A stretch of DNA of 64,000 bases, from the NCBI GenBank assembly GCA_910584865.1, contig CAJUCE010000028.1, forward strand, positions 1-64,000, read 5' to 3'. This stretch comes from an uncultured Acetatifactor sp. GTDB lineage: Bacteria > Bacillota > Clostridia > Lachnospirales > Lachnospiraceae. The notes beneath the pieces are model-generated. The model had not been told where the DNA came from. It did not search any database and saw only the letters and a program-made list of their open reading frames with translations. The translations under genes were made by a program, and so were the position numbers. Positions 54,401 through 62,665 of this stretch are shown piece by piece (the stretch's first letter is position 1; the number at the start of each line of letters is the position of its first letter).

Positions 54401-56690
54401 TACAGCCAAAGGTGTTACTTCTGAAATCGGCAATTTTGTTCCGTTTAACACATTTGACAAAAGTACATTGAGCGGACTTACAAATCAGTATGATATGAGC
54501 TTTAAATCTTTGATGACACCAGAAGAGGATCCGTTAAGCCGTAAAGGAGAATTATTATATCTGCCGAAAGAAGCTACAGATTTTCATTATGGCATGGAGA
54601 TGCTTACAACATTTTATCAAAGAGAGGGCGGGCTGGATCCCAAGGGGCAGGAAACGGTATTTAAGTTTACCGGAGATGACGATTTATGGATTTATATAGA
54701 CGGTGTCCTGGTATTGGATATCGGTGGATGTCATAGGGCTATGTCCGGTGAGATTAATTTTACAACAGGAATGGTAAGTGTAAATGTAGAGGTTCCAGAC
54801 TATCCAAATGTGCAAGACGGAGCGCCTACTGTAGAAACAAAGTCTTTATATGAGATATTTCAAAAGGCAGGCGCATTGGAGCGAACAGAATGGAAGGATA
54901 ACAAAACATTTGCAGATCGTACCACACATGATTTTAAAATGTGGTATATGGAAAGAGGAGAAGGTGCTGCAAATCTAGCAATTGATTTTAACCTTTCTAT
55001 CGTACCTACAGACGGGATTGCTGTCGAAAAAAATGTAGAAGGGGCGGGTGATGCTCAATATATAGGTGAGGAAAGGTTTGCGTTTAGGGTGATGGCACAG
55101 GAAATTTTGGCGACCAGTCCGGAAGGGGAATTTTATAAGGAGGACAGTTATGTACCTTTGACTGATATAAAGAACGGGAGTGGGAATATTATTTCTGATG
55201 AGAATGGCATATTTTACCTGAAAAATGGAGAACGCGCAAGTGTAGAGGGGCTTCAGTTAAATCGGAAGTATTATGTAGAAGAAATTTGTGTTGATCCATC
55301 AAATAGTATTTCCATTGATACAGAGAAGTTTTCCGGAACCAAGGTAAACGGAATCGAGAAGAAACCGACGCAAGCCGGGGAGAGAACAATCATTCAAAGT
55401 GATATAAAAGAGGTCAGCGCCGAGAAGGAAGTAGTTTTTACCAACCAGTGTGTTCCGCGTGAAGTGTATATCACGAAAACGACTGATCCCAATACAGAGA
55501 AACCAAGCCAGGAAAATGAAAGTTTTGAGATAACAGTGCAGTTTAAGACAGGGGGAGTTTGGAAAGATTATGCAGGATCATATTCGGTTCAGGGTGTGGA
55601 TGGAATCAAACAGGCAATAAATGGTAAAATTACCCTTTCCAAAAATCAGACGGCTGTCATTCCGGGGCTGGTTAAAGGGATGGAGTACCGGGTTTTCGAA
55701 AGCGCTCAGGGCAGCTTTACGGAAGCTCCTGTATATCAGGTGACAGAAGGAACGACATCAGCCACAATCGGAGCAATTGAAGGTGGAGAAATCCGGGGTG
55801 TCAGTGGAACAGTACCGGCAGGAAATGTAGGGATAACAATGCAAAATGCCAATCTTCAGGAAGTGTTGATTACAAAGCGATGGGTTGACGGTTCTGATTC
55901 CTTTACTATGAGACCGGAACAGATTACGGTTTCGCTGGAATATCAGGCAATTGATGCCGTAGCCGATACTCCATGGGAAATTTACTCCGACAGGCAGGGA
56001 AAGACATCGTGGACGGTGACGGCGGAAGCTGGTTCGAAGAACGGAAATACCTGGACATATAGAATTGGAGATTTGCCGAGCCAGTACAGGTATCGTGTTA
56101 AGGAAGTAAAAGTGGGCGATACAGCTGTAGAGAGTGCATTATATGAAACCACTGTTGAGGATACGCAAAAAGGAACGGGCGAAACGAATCCGGTTTACAC
56201 AGCTACTGTTCAGAATACGTTGAAATGGCAGATGGTGAAATGTAGCGCAAGCGATAAGAGCGTTACATTAGCGGGTGCAGAGTTTGAATTGATCGATAGT
56301 ACGAATTCGGTGATTGCAAAAGGACTCTCAGGGGCAGACGGCATTATTAGCTGGATTTCGGTTACGGATAACAAGGCACAGAATCTGATAGAGCTTGCGG
56401 ACGGAATCTATACAATTTCCGAGTCGAAAGCACATCCGGGATATGCAGTTCGCAGTTGGACGATGCGTATAAAGGATGGTTTTCCAGAAGCATTTTCTGT
56501 ACCCACAAATGCTGAGGATCAGGAGAAGGCAATTGCTGTTTTCTATCTGGAAAACGAAGTGCTGTATGAGCTGCCTTCTACAGGCGGTAGAGGAATATTC
56601 TGGTATATGATCAGCGGAACTTTGCTTCTTATGGCAAGCGTGCTGGTTCTATATAAAAGAAAATACGCGGGGAGGTGTGGGAAGGTTTAG
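51447..56690 (+). CDS. Giant LPXTG-anchored pilus-type adhesin
   Basis: The 1747-residue surface protein has a long signal peptide (about 1-37), then three blocks of H-x-H-x3-C-[YFQ]...C units (about 40-145, 428-520, 610-650; twelve units in all). A 12-residue NPSQTPGADESQ-type array lies at about 190-415 and a charged region at 650-800. A fibro-slime-type domain follows with FKFTGDDDLWIYIDGVLVLDIGG (about 1070-1095), then Cna-B-like beta domains from about 1330 to 1700. The end is LPSTG near 1708, a hydrophobic span and a basic tail. ATG 51447 follows GGAGGG. Probably a tip or ancillary pilin fixed by the class C sortases downstream. Confidence 0.9.
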   Translation: MKKQNNGRKRAGGRRFLSVLLAMSMILTAGSSNVAAGENYSHQHTDACYERQLTCTLPEEGHVRDEACYTETPAQLCGLEESEGHTHGESCYAEDGTIVCTLPESQGHVHSDACQGSVRTLNCGLAEQGHVHTEACYENVLVCNMAEGTVFGRMGMESAQGAGQMADGDQISTSGAEENTVQNPADVQTPESGQISGADGSLNSNQISGADENQDPDQIPGADNSSNLSQTPEADEGQNPDQTPGTDESQDPGQTPGIDNGQNSDQTIGTNNSQNPDQTLGTDNSLNPSQTPGTDESQNPDQTLGTDNSSNSNQTPGTDESPNPSQTPGADESQNPSQTPGADESQNPSQTPGADESQDPSQTPGAGNSSNSGQTPGTDESPNPSQTPGADESQNPNQRPGADNSPNPSQTQEAEERSLSRVLICEQEEQEDGHVHTEECYRNFYCGQQAHVHTEKCYDEEQQLICGKEEHEHSEACFVERPVYCEMEEHLHTAECYDEDKNIVCEKEEHIHERACYRIPGVSEEDQERIEALNLLIAGLPSAEEALETMAGYEKGSEEYAGALDELMQQAEKARTAYEALDGELGQYVVGAEKLQGLAEALKALIERITYCGKAEHSHATECFDGNGNLICKMEEHAHDNICYQDPATFKYEKEYSDGKVIIHVTAEPGVIPADAELVVIPIEKTEILEQMSEEEKSKAEEVNQQYDLANRKVEEEVVEKEERLIEFVAYDISFQVNGKEIEPDNGKVEVTMEFMEAVVTGDTSEDSTVSVYHLKEDEKEEDGVKVEDLTGKAVIQESEEKSGVEKVEVAMDSFSMMVLARSARAESGPLDQVATVDSSQYITINMINYPASDATNTVGAPFAPCNNINYKLNQGILSNKIEDGQSYPTFTSRTINCGTDKPLTDAYERNIELAGASLGRYFSDETQTYGSYTIPAKVKAQNGLFLKDNYEKTGYYHFSSAENGVSFNSQTGMFEVYQQLTTTTTAKGVTSEIGNFVPFNTFDKSTLSGLTNQYDMSFKSLMTPEEDPLSRKGELLYLPKEATDFHYGMEMLTTFYQREGGLDPKGQETVFKFTGDDDLWIYIDGVLVLDIGGCHRAMSGEINFTTGMVSVNVEVPDYPNVQDGAPTVETKSLYEIFQKAGALERTEWKDNKTFADRTTHDFKMWYMERGEGAANLAIDFNLSIVPTDGIAVEKNVEGAGDAQYIGEERFAFRVMAQEILATSPEGEFYKEDSYVPLTDIKNGSGNIISDENGIFYLKNGERASVEGLQLNRKYYVEEICVDPSNSISIDTEKFSGTKVNGIEKKPTQAGERTIIQSDIKEVSAEKEVVFTNQCVPREVYITKTTDPNTEKPSQENESFEITVQFKTGGVWKDYAGSYSVQGVDGIKQAINGKITLSKNQTAVIPGLVKGMEYRVFESAQGSFTEAPVYQVTEGTTSATIGAIEGGEIRGVSGTVPAGNVGITMQNANLQEVLITKRWVDGSDSFTMRPEQITVSLEYQAIDAVADTPWEIYSDRQGKTSWTVTAEAGSKNGNTWTYRIGDLPSQYRYRVKEVKVGDTAVESALYETTVEDTQKGTGETNPVYTATVQNTLKWQMVKCSASDKSVTLAGAEFELIDSTNSVIAKGLSGADGIISWISVTDNKAQNLIELADGIYTISESKAHPGYAVRSWTMRIKDGFPEAFSVPTNAEDQEKAIAVFYLENEVLYELPSTGGRGIFWYMISGTLLLMASVLVLYKRKYAGRCGKV
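52018..52690 (+). repeat. 36-bp coding tandem array in the adhesin
   Basis: About eighteen 12-codon units of the form NPxQTPGxDExx run head to tail. Several neighbouring units near 52430-52530 are almost identical in DNA, so the array length is likely unstable. Confidence 0.9.
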
Positions 56691-56704
56691 AGAATGTTAC
56701 TGTG

Positions 56705-56758
56705 TTCCGGCATGCCGGAGAAAGCTGAAAAATATGATTCAAATTTGGGTCAGACCCA
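56705..56758. promoter_or_regulatory. Two palindromes between adhesin and major pilin
   Basis: TCCGGCATGCCGGA (56706-56719) and TGGGTC-A-GACCCA (56746-56758) are perfect palindromes in the 88-bp gap, the second 20 bp before the pilin ATG. Possible operators or mRNA processing sites. Confidence 0.4.
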
Positions 56759-56778
56759 GGAAAAGAAAGGAAAGCGTT

Positions 56779-58518
56779 ATGAAAAAGATGAAGAAACTTT
56801 TAGCCATATTGTTAGCCGCAGTTATGGTCATGGGAATGTCATTAACGACATTTGCTGAGGGAGACGGGCAGCCAGTTACTCCCACAGAGACTACTAAAAA
56901 AGCAACAGGAAAAGAAGGTGATACCGGAGTCATTACGGTGAACGGGATAGACGCGGGCAGCAGTGTAAAAGTATGGGCATATCCGATTATCGCGGCGGAT
57001 TATTCAGGACCGAACGGCAATTTCAAGGGATTCAAGATGGTAAATGAAGCATATAAGATTGCTGATATTGAGGCTCCTACAGAGGCGGAACTGGCAGCAA
57101 TTGCCCAAACCATATCAGGTCTTACGAATCCGGCAAGACATGAGCTGACGTCAGACGGCACTAGTTTTAAGAGTCAGGAAATTCCGGTAGGTATGTATCT
57201 GATCAGTGTGGAGAACGCTGACGCAACAGCATACAGCCCGGCTGTCGCTTCTATTTTCTATAAAAATGAAAGTGGTGATTCGTTCATTATAGACAGCGAT
57301 GATCTGGGAATGGGAACGATTAATACAATCAGCCAGCCTAATACCTGGGTGAAGAAAACATCTACGCCTGGACTTGATAAAACGGTAAAGAAAGACGGAG
57401 AAACTGGTGCGGGAGACAATCATAATACAGCAAGTATCGGCGATACCTTGGTTTATACCGTAACCATTGAAAAAATTCCCTATTACTCCGGAAAGTTTCC
57501 TGTATTAAAAGTAGTTGATACGTTGAGTAAGGGGTTGAAGTATGTTGATAATTCCTTGACTGTAGTAGCTTCTGATGGAACGAATAAAACGGTTCTTACA
57601 AATAAATATGATTTATCTGTAAGCGGACAGACGATTACCGTAGATTTTGCAAAAGGGTATAATTATCAGCTGAATGAGTATAAAGGACAAAGCGCAGTTA
57701 TTACTTACAAGGCAATCGTAACTAAGGATGCGGCATTGAATGAGATCAGCAATAACAATGATGTCGTATTGAAGTACACAAAGAATTCCTTATTTGAGAC
57801 AGAGGATAAGGATTTGCCGGAGGAGGAAAAGAAGACTTATACTTATACCTTTGATCTTGACGGTGTCTTAACTGGTGTGGATAAGGAAAATAAAATTGAT
57901 ACGACAAATATCTTTAATAAAGTCGGGCTGGTGACAACAGTTACAAACGGAACATCGACAACCACGAAAACTCCGTTAAAGGGAGCTAAGTTTGGACTTT
58001 ACCAGGATGCGGCAGCGACGCAGGTCTACAAAGCTGATGCAGCTGATGCAGATAAGGGGCAGGATTACGGCAATATTGTTTCGGACGCAAACGGACAGCT
58101 TCATATTACCGGCTTAGCCGCAGGAACATATTATCTAAAGGAAATCAGCGCACCTGAAAAATACTCGATCAATGGGGATATCTTCCAGATAGATATCATA
58201 ACTGATGAGTGGGAAGAGGACGGCAGATTAAAGACATGGTCCGTGAAGTTCGGGATTGTGGGACAGACCAGTGTATTGGCAGCAAAATTCGGTATTACCT
58301 ATGATGGGACAACAAAAGAAGTAGAAGGTGCAACCAAAACAGAGACAATAAAGGATGATGATGCATCTTTTGACGGATACAATATTGTGAATACGCACCT
58401 GACCGCCCTTCCTTCCACCGGTGGCATCGGTACCACCATATTCACCATCGGCGGATGCGCAATCATGGTTATCGCAGCAGGACTTTTCTTTGCAACACGC
58501 AGAAAGTCGGTTAAGTGA
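56779..58518 (+). CDS. Major pilin, SpaA-type LPXTG fimbrial subunit
   Basis: The 579-residue protein has a signal peptide (KKMKKLLAILLAAVMVMGMSLTTFA), an N-terminal domain with VKVWAYPIIAADYS, and a D2-type Cna-B domain (YTVTIEKIPYYSGKFPVLKVVDTLSKGLKYV...). A C-terminal SpaA-like domain holds GAKFGLYQD and the E-box AGTYYLKEISAPEKYSI, which should form an isopeptide bond. The sorting signal is LPSTG followed by a hydrophobic span and RRKSVK. ATG 56779 has GGAAAG upstream. The two class C sortases that follow should polymerise it. Confidence 0.93.
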   Translation: MKKMKKLLAILLAAVMVMGMSLTTFAEGDGQPVTPTETTKKATGKEGDTGVITVNGIDAGSSVKVWAYPIIAADYSGPNGNFKGFKMVNEAYKIADIEAPTEAELAAIAQTISGLTNPARHELTSDGTSFKSQEIPVGMYLISVENADATAYSPAVASIFYKNESGDSFIIDSDDLGMGTINTISQPNTWVKKTSTPGLDKTVKKDGETGAGDNHNTASIGDTLVYTVTIEKIPYYSGKFPVLKVVDTLSKGLKYVDNSLTVVASDGTNKTVLTNKYDLSVSGQTITVDFAKGYNYQLNEYKGQSAVITYKAIVTKDAALNEISNNNDVVLKYTKNSLFETEDKDLPEEEKKTYTYTFDLDGVLTGVDKENKIDTTNIFNKVGLVTTVTNGTSTTTKTPLKGAKFGLYQDAAATQVYKADAADADKGQDYGNIVSDANGQLHITGLAAGTYYLKEISAPEKYSINGDIFQIDIITDEWEEDGRLKTWSVKFGIVGQTSVLAAKFGITYDGTTKEVEGATKTETIKDDDASFDGYNIVNTHLTALPSTGGIGTTIFTIGGCAIMVIAAGLFFATRRKSVK

Positions 58519-58663
58519 AAACTGATAACAGTTCCCGAAGGCAGTGAGAAGCTGTCAGCAAAGGAACACTACAGTAGATAAAGTATACTGAAAGTACAAA
58601 AGACAAAATATAAACTACAAAAGATAAAGAGCACGAAAGGTGCAATAAGTGCGAATGCACAAA

Positions 58664-58716
58664 GGAAAATTCCGGATAATGTACCGGTCCGCCGGTATAT
58701 TATTCCGGAGATTTCC
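58664..58716 (+). promoter_or_regulatory. Long hairpin between major pilin and sortase 1
   Basis: GGAAAATTCCGGATAATG...CCGG and CCGGTATATTATTCCGGAG...TTCC pair almost fully over about 23 bp with a 4-nt loop. There is no T-run, so it looks like an mRNA stabiliser or processing stem that could set pilin above sortase expression. Confidence 0.5.
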
Positions 58717-58744
58717 TGGAAATACAACAACAAGGAGAACCCGG

Positions 58745-59773
58745 ATGAAACATAAATTGACAAAGTGCATATTTCCGCTGTTATTTCTGGCCGGTTTGTC
58801 CTTATTGTTGTATCCTCTTGTGTCAAATGAGTGGAATAATTACCGCCAGAGCAAGTTGATTTCTACTTATGAACAAGTGATTTCCGAGCAGAGTTCAGAG
58901 GGACTAATAGACTACGCAGGGGAACAGGCACTGGCTGTTGACTATAATGAAGCTTTGAAACCTTACATTTTGCCGGATTCTTTTGCAAGAGCAGAAGAGG
59001 ATGAGGAAGCGGATGAAGTATATATGTCCTGTCTGAATCTGACCGGAGACGGGATGATGGGATATGTGGAGATTCCGAAGATTCATGTAAAGATTCCGAT
59101 TTTTCATACGACAAGTGAAGAAGTGCTTCAGACGGCGGCAGGGCATCTGGAGGGGAGTTCCCTTCCGGTTGGCGGAGAAGGAAGTCATGCCGTGATTTCC
59201 GCTCACAGGGGATTGCCCAGCGCGGCACTGTTTACCGATCTGGACCGTATGGAAGAAGGGGATATTTTTCTTCTCTATATATTAGATGATGTACTTTGTT
59301 ATAAGGTTGACCAAATATCTACGGTAAAACCGGAGGACACCAGTTCTCTTGCAGCAGAGGACGACAAGGATCTGGTGACATTGCTTACCTGTACACCTTA
59401 CGGGGTGAACAGTCACAGGCTTCTGGTTCGCGGAAGCAGAGTGCCTTATGAAGAGATTGAAGATGAAGAGGTGGTGGCAGCAGCGTTTTCAGGCCCCAGT
59501 ATTCATACGAATTATCTTCTGTGGGTAATCTTGGGACTATCTGCCACCGGTGTACTTATTTTGTTGTTATATTTTTATGACAGAAGAATCAAGAAGATTT
59601 CATTAGAAAAGTCTGAAGCAGTGTCTTCGGAAAATTTACGAGGCTGGCAGGACGATTGGCCCCAAGAAGATCCCAAAGGGTGGAATGATGATGTAGCAGA
59701 GGCTGGTTCCGATGAAGAGAGGAATTCTTCGCAGTCAAGCCCGGATAGCGTTTCTCAGGAGGATAAAGTGTGA
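58745..59773 (+). CDS. Class C (pilin) sortase, first
   Basis: The 342-residue transpeptidase polymerises pilins through their LPXTG motifs. An N-terminal membrane span (FPLLFLAGLSLLLYPLV) is followed by the catalytic domain: SHAVISAHRGLPSAALF (His), LVTLLTCTPYGVNSHRLLVRG (Cys and Arg). A second span (YLLWVILGLSATGVLILLLYF) and a Ser/Glu-rich tail end the protein. The double anchor and TCTPYGVNSHRLL are class C hallmarks. ATG 58745 with AAGGAG upstream is chosen over earlier in-frame codons. Confidence 0.94.
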   Translation: MKHKLTKCIFPLLFLAGLSLLLYPLVSNEWNNYRQSKLISTYEQVISEQSSEGLIDYAGEQALAVDYNEALKPYILPDSFARAEEDEEADEVYMSCLNLTGDGMMGYVEIPKIHVKIPIFHTTSEEVLQTAAGHLEGSSLPVGGEGSHAVISAHRGLPSAALFTDLDRMEEGDIFLLYILDDVLCYKVDQISTVKPEDTSSLAAEDDKDLVTLLTCTPYGVNSHRLLVRGSRVPYEEIEDEEVVAAAFSGPSIHTNYLLWVILGLSATGVLILLLYFYDRRIKKISLEKSEAVSSENLRGWQDDWPQEDPKGWNDDVAEAGSDEERNSSQSSPDSVSQEDKV

Positions 59774-59866
59774 AATGAATAGACCTTCATACAATAGAAA
59801 TCGTCCCCGGGAATTTGTTGCCGGAAACCTTGATTGGTACGTGTTGAATCACGAGAGGAATAAGTC

Positions 59867-60802
59867 ATGAAAAGGAAAATAGCAAATGTCCTGTTTGCTC
59901 TGGTTTTCCTGGTGGGCTTCGGCATTTTTGCCTACCCTGTGGTATCGGATCAATGGAATGCCTATCGCCAGAGCCAGCTGATTTCCAGCTATGACGCAGT
60001 GGTTGCGGAGATGGAAGAAGCGGACTACAGCCGGGAATGGGAGATTGCCAGAGCATACAATGAGACCATGGAGATAAATGATTTCTATGGAGATGCATTT
60101 GGGGCATCCGAGACAGAGCTGGAGGATACGGCGTATTGGAAGGCGCTGAACGCATCGGGAAACGGCGTCATGGGTTATATGACCATTCCGAAGATTAACA
60201 TCAAGCTGGCGATTTACCATGGGACGGCGGACGATGTGCTACAGACCGGTATCGGTCATCTGGAGGGAACCAGGTTGCCCATCGGCGGGGCGGGAAGTCA
60301 CAGCGTCCTGGCCGCTCACAGGGGATTGCCCAGTGCAAAGCTTTTTACGGACCTGGATCAGATGGAGCCGGGGGACCGTTTTTATATACATGTATTGGAT
60401 GAAATATTTGCCTATGAGGTGGATCAGATTCTGCCCATGATCGACAAGGACGATCTGGAGGCGTTGACGTCCTCCATGCAGGCAGTACCCGGGGAAGATT
60501 TTGTTACACTGCTGACCTGTACGCCCTATGGGGTAAACTCGCATCGCCTGTTGGTGAGGGGGACCCGGGTGGAATATGACGGAGAGCTGGAAGAGGAAGT
60601 GGAAGCCGGTACGCCTGTGGAGAGTATGGTGGAGGCTGTCCAGAATTATTATATGCTCTATCTGGTACTGACCATGGCTGCGGCCATGCTTTTGGGAAGC
60701 TTTCTCATGGCGCTCAGAGGGATTGTGAGAAGAGTGAAGGCGGGAAAGGGAAATAAGGGCAAAGCCGAAAAGCCCGCGCAGCAGGAAGAAGCGAAGGAAT
60801 AA
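59867..60802 (+). CDS. Class C (pilin) sortase, second
   Basis: The 311-residue paralogue of the upstream sortase has N-terminal span VLFALVFLVGFGIFAYPVV, SHSVLAAHRGLPSAKLF (His), FVTLLTCTPYGVNSHRLLVRG (Cys, Arg), and C-terminal span YYMLYLVLTMAAAMLLGSFLMAL with a Lys-rich tail. Two class C sortases in one locus usually divide labour between polymerising the shaft and adding ancillary subunits. The 93-bp gap to the first sortase shows nothing clear. The start has GAGAGGA upstream. Codon use is more GC-rich than in the first sortase. Confidence 0.95.
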   Translation: MKRKIANVLFALVFLVGFGIFAYPVVSDQWNAYRQSQLISSYDAVVAEMEEADYSREWEIARAYNETMEINDFYGDAFGASETELEDTAYWKALNASGNGVMGYMTIPKINIKLAIYHGTADDVLQTGIGHLEGTRLPIGGAGSHSVLAAHRGLPSAKLFTDLDQMEPGDRFYIHVLDEIFAYEVDQILPMIDKDDLEALTSSMQAVPGEDFVTLLTCTPYGVNSHRLLVRGTRVEYDGELEEEVEAGTPVESMVEAVQNYYMLYLVLTMAAAMLLGSFLMALRGIVRRVKAGKGNKGKAEKPAQQEEAKE

Positions 60803-60830
60803 TCCGTCAGGAGTTTTATAAAAACAGTAA

Positions 60831-60897
60831 GGAACTGGAAAACAGCGAATGCCCATGCCAGTACCAGACACGGGCATTCGCGGAACTAAATTAGGAG
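60831..60897 (+). repeat. Dispersed direct-repeat/hairpin element, copy D
   Basis: The left unit GGAACTGGAAAACAGC (60831-60846), perfect arms CGAATGCCC / GGGCATTCG (60846-60854, 60872-60880) and right unit GCGGAACTAAATTAGGAG (60880-60897). The AGGAG lies eight bases before the next ATG. Confidence 0.8.
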
Positions 60898-60905
60898 GAG
60901 TGAGT

Positions 60906-61958
60906 ATGCATTTGAGGAAGAAGAGCTGGGGCATATGTTTGGCTGTCTGTATGGCATTGACGGCTGTCCTTTGCACCTATCCCAGGGCACAGGCAGCTGC
61001 GGGGGTGAATACGGAGAAGACGGGAAATCTGACATTGGCGCTTGGGGCGGAGGATTCCGATCAGATGGCCCGGGATATGGCCCGTATAGAGGAACCCCTG
61101 CAGATACATGTCTGGAAGCTGGCCGATATGACGGAGGTGGGAACTTATGATTTCCGGGAGGCGTTTCAGGGATTATCCACGGAAGGGAATGACTGGAAGA
61201 CGCTGTCGGAGCAGGCTTTCGGGCTGGTCTATGGGCAGGAAGAGGGAGGCGTCCTTTCCGGGGAACCGAGGATAGCGCCTGCATTCACCGCGGAGGTTGA
61301 GGTAGGTGAGGACGGCAGTCTGACGTCAGCGGAGGAATTTACCGGCATGGAGCTGGGGCTTTATCTGGTGGCGGCGGATTCGGCCAGGAGTCCCCGATAT
61401 GAATACAGTTTTACGCCCATGGTGGTATCCCTTCCCTGGTCCGAGTATCAGTATGTAGGAGGCGAGGCTTCCGACGAATGGCAGTATGACAGGGATGTAA
61501 TCCTGAAACCGGCCAGGACACCGCTCTATGGTGATGTAAGGATTCTGAAGACATTGGAATCCTATAATGCTTCTCAGGGGGAGGTAACCTTTGTGTTCGA
61601 TGTGACGGCTGCGGATCCGGAGACCGGGGAGATGGTGTACAGCAACGTAGTTTCGGCTTCCTTTTCCGGCGTGGGTACCCGGGAGATCATTTTGGAGAAC
61701 CTTCCTGCGGAAGCACTGGTGACGGTCACGGAAGTTTACAGCGGGGCAAATTGTCAGGTTACGGCATCCGACGAGGGTCCCAAAGCTGTAATCGCCGGGG
61801 AAATGGGAGAGGGGACAGAGCCTGTTACTTTCCGGTTTACCAATGCCTACGATGAGGAAGCGAAGAGCGGCTACGGCGTGGAGAATCGTTTCCGTTACGA
61901 CACGGAGGCAGAGACTTATGTCTGGACTACGGATCGCGATGATATCAATGCAGAGTAG
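60906..61958 (+). CDS. Secreted pilin-like protein without sorting signal
   Basis: The 350-residue protein has a signal peptide (LRKKSWGICLAVCMALTAVLCTYPRAQA), then a pilin-type N-terminal region (LTLALGAEDSDQMARDMARIEEPLQIHVWKLADMTEVGTYDF) and beta-rich domains like Cna-B pilins (GDVRILKTLESYNASQGEVTFVFDVTA, FSGVGTREIILENLPAEALVTVTEVYSG). It ends FTNAYDEE...DINAE with no LPXTG or membrane span. It may be held by another pilus subunit or secreted free. ATG 60906 uses the AGGAG of repeat copy D. Confidence 0.8.
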   Translation: MHLRKKSWGICLAVCMALTAVLCTYPRAQAAAGVNTEKTGNLTLALGAEDSDQMARDMARIEEPLQIHVWKLADMTEVGTYDFREAFQGLSTEGNDWKTLSEQAFGLVYGQEEGGVLSGEPRIAPAFTAEVEVGEDGSLTSAEEFTGMELGLYLVAADSARSPRYEYSFTPMVVSLPWSEYQYVGGEASDEWQYDRDVILKPARTPLYGDVRILKTLESYNASQGEVTFVFDVTAADPETGEMVYSNVVSASFSGVGTREIILENLPAEALVTVTEVYSGANCQVTASDEGPKAVIAGEMGEGTEPVTFRFTNAYDEEAKSGYGVENRFRYDTEAETYVWTTDRDDINAE

Positions 61959-61979
61959 TATAGAATAGCGGAGCAGAAC

Positions 61980-62107
61980 GCGGAACTGGAAAAACAGCGT
62001 TCTGGCTGTAAGGACCCGGAGTAGAATACGGATGCGGATTCTATGCAGCCGGATTCGACTCCCGGATCAAGGGTCCTTACAGGCAGAACGCGGAACTGGA
62101 ATAGGAG
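61980..62107 (+). repeat. Dispersed direct-repeat/hairpin element, copy E
   Basis: The left unit GCGGAACTGGAAAAACAGC (61980-61998) and right unit GCGGAACTGGAATAGGAG (62090-62107). The arms 61997-62017 and 62071-62091 are 21 bp with one mismatch, and smaller hairpins lie within the loop. The AGGAG is six bases before the next ATG. Confidence 0.85.
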
Positions 62108-62113
62108 GCAGGT

Positions 62114-62665
62114 ATGAAAAATTCGAAAAAAACTGTGCTGGCTGCGGCCGTTGCCCTGGGATTGGCGGCGGGGATATCGGCAGGCAGCGCCAGCGCTTAT
62201 TTTACCACATATGCCACTGCCCGGGGAGGACATACTATCCGCCTGGGGAACCGTTCTCAGGTCAGGGAGGAATTCTCTCAGTGGACCAAACATATCAGTC
62301 TGGAGAATACCGGGGATACGGAGAGTTATGTCCGTGTGAAGGTATTTGCAGGAAGTATGTATGGGTTGGAATACGACGGAAGCGCCTTATGGAGCGAAGG
62401 AGAGGACGGCTACTGGTATTATGAAGAGATTCTTCCCGCAGGCGCAGCCACAGAGGTGCTGGATGTGCAGATCACGCTGCCCGCAGTGAAGGACGAGGCA
62501 GGAAATCAGGTTGCCTATACAGAGGACTTTAACGTGGTGGTGATTCAGGAGTGCACGGCAGTTCGTTACAGAGAGGACGGAACGCCGTATGCGGATTGGG
62601 ATGCGGTGCTGGACAGCGGAAGTGACCGTTATGAATGGGAGGAAGGAGGTGCAGGCAATGAATAA
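62114..62665 (+). CDS. SipW-type signal peptide protein (TasA/camelysin-like)
   Basis: The 183-residue secreted protein has N-terminus KKTVLAAAVALGLAAGISAGSASAYFTTYATA, a signal of the SipW-dependent type. Its mature part (WTKHISLENTGDTESYVRVKVFAG, LPAGAATEVLDVQITLP) resembles TasA/camelysin-fold beta proteins used in biofilm or surface fibres. No sipW gene is in the window. Repeat copy E provides its ribosome-binding site. It overlaps the next gene by eight bases, so the pair is coupled. Confidence 0.75.
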   Translation: MKNSKKTVLAAAVALGLAAGISAGSASAYFTTYATARGGHTIRLGNRSQVREEFSQWTKHISLENTGDTESYVRVKVFAGSMYGLEYDGSALWSEGEDGYWYYEEILPAGAATEVLDVQITLPAVKDEAGNQVAYTEDFNVVVIQECTAVRYREDGTPYADWDAVLDSGSDRYEWEEGGAGNE

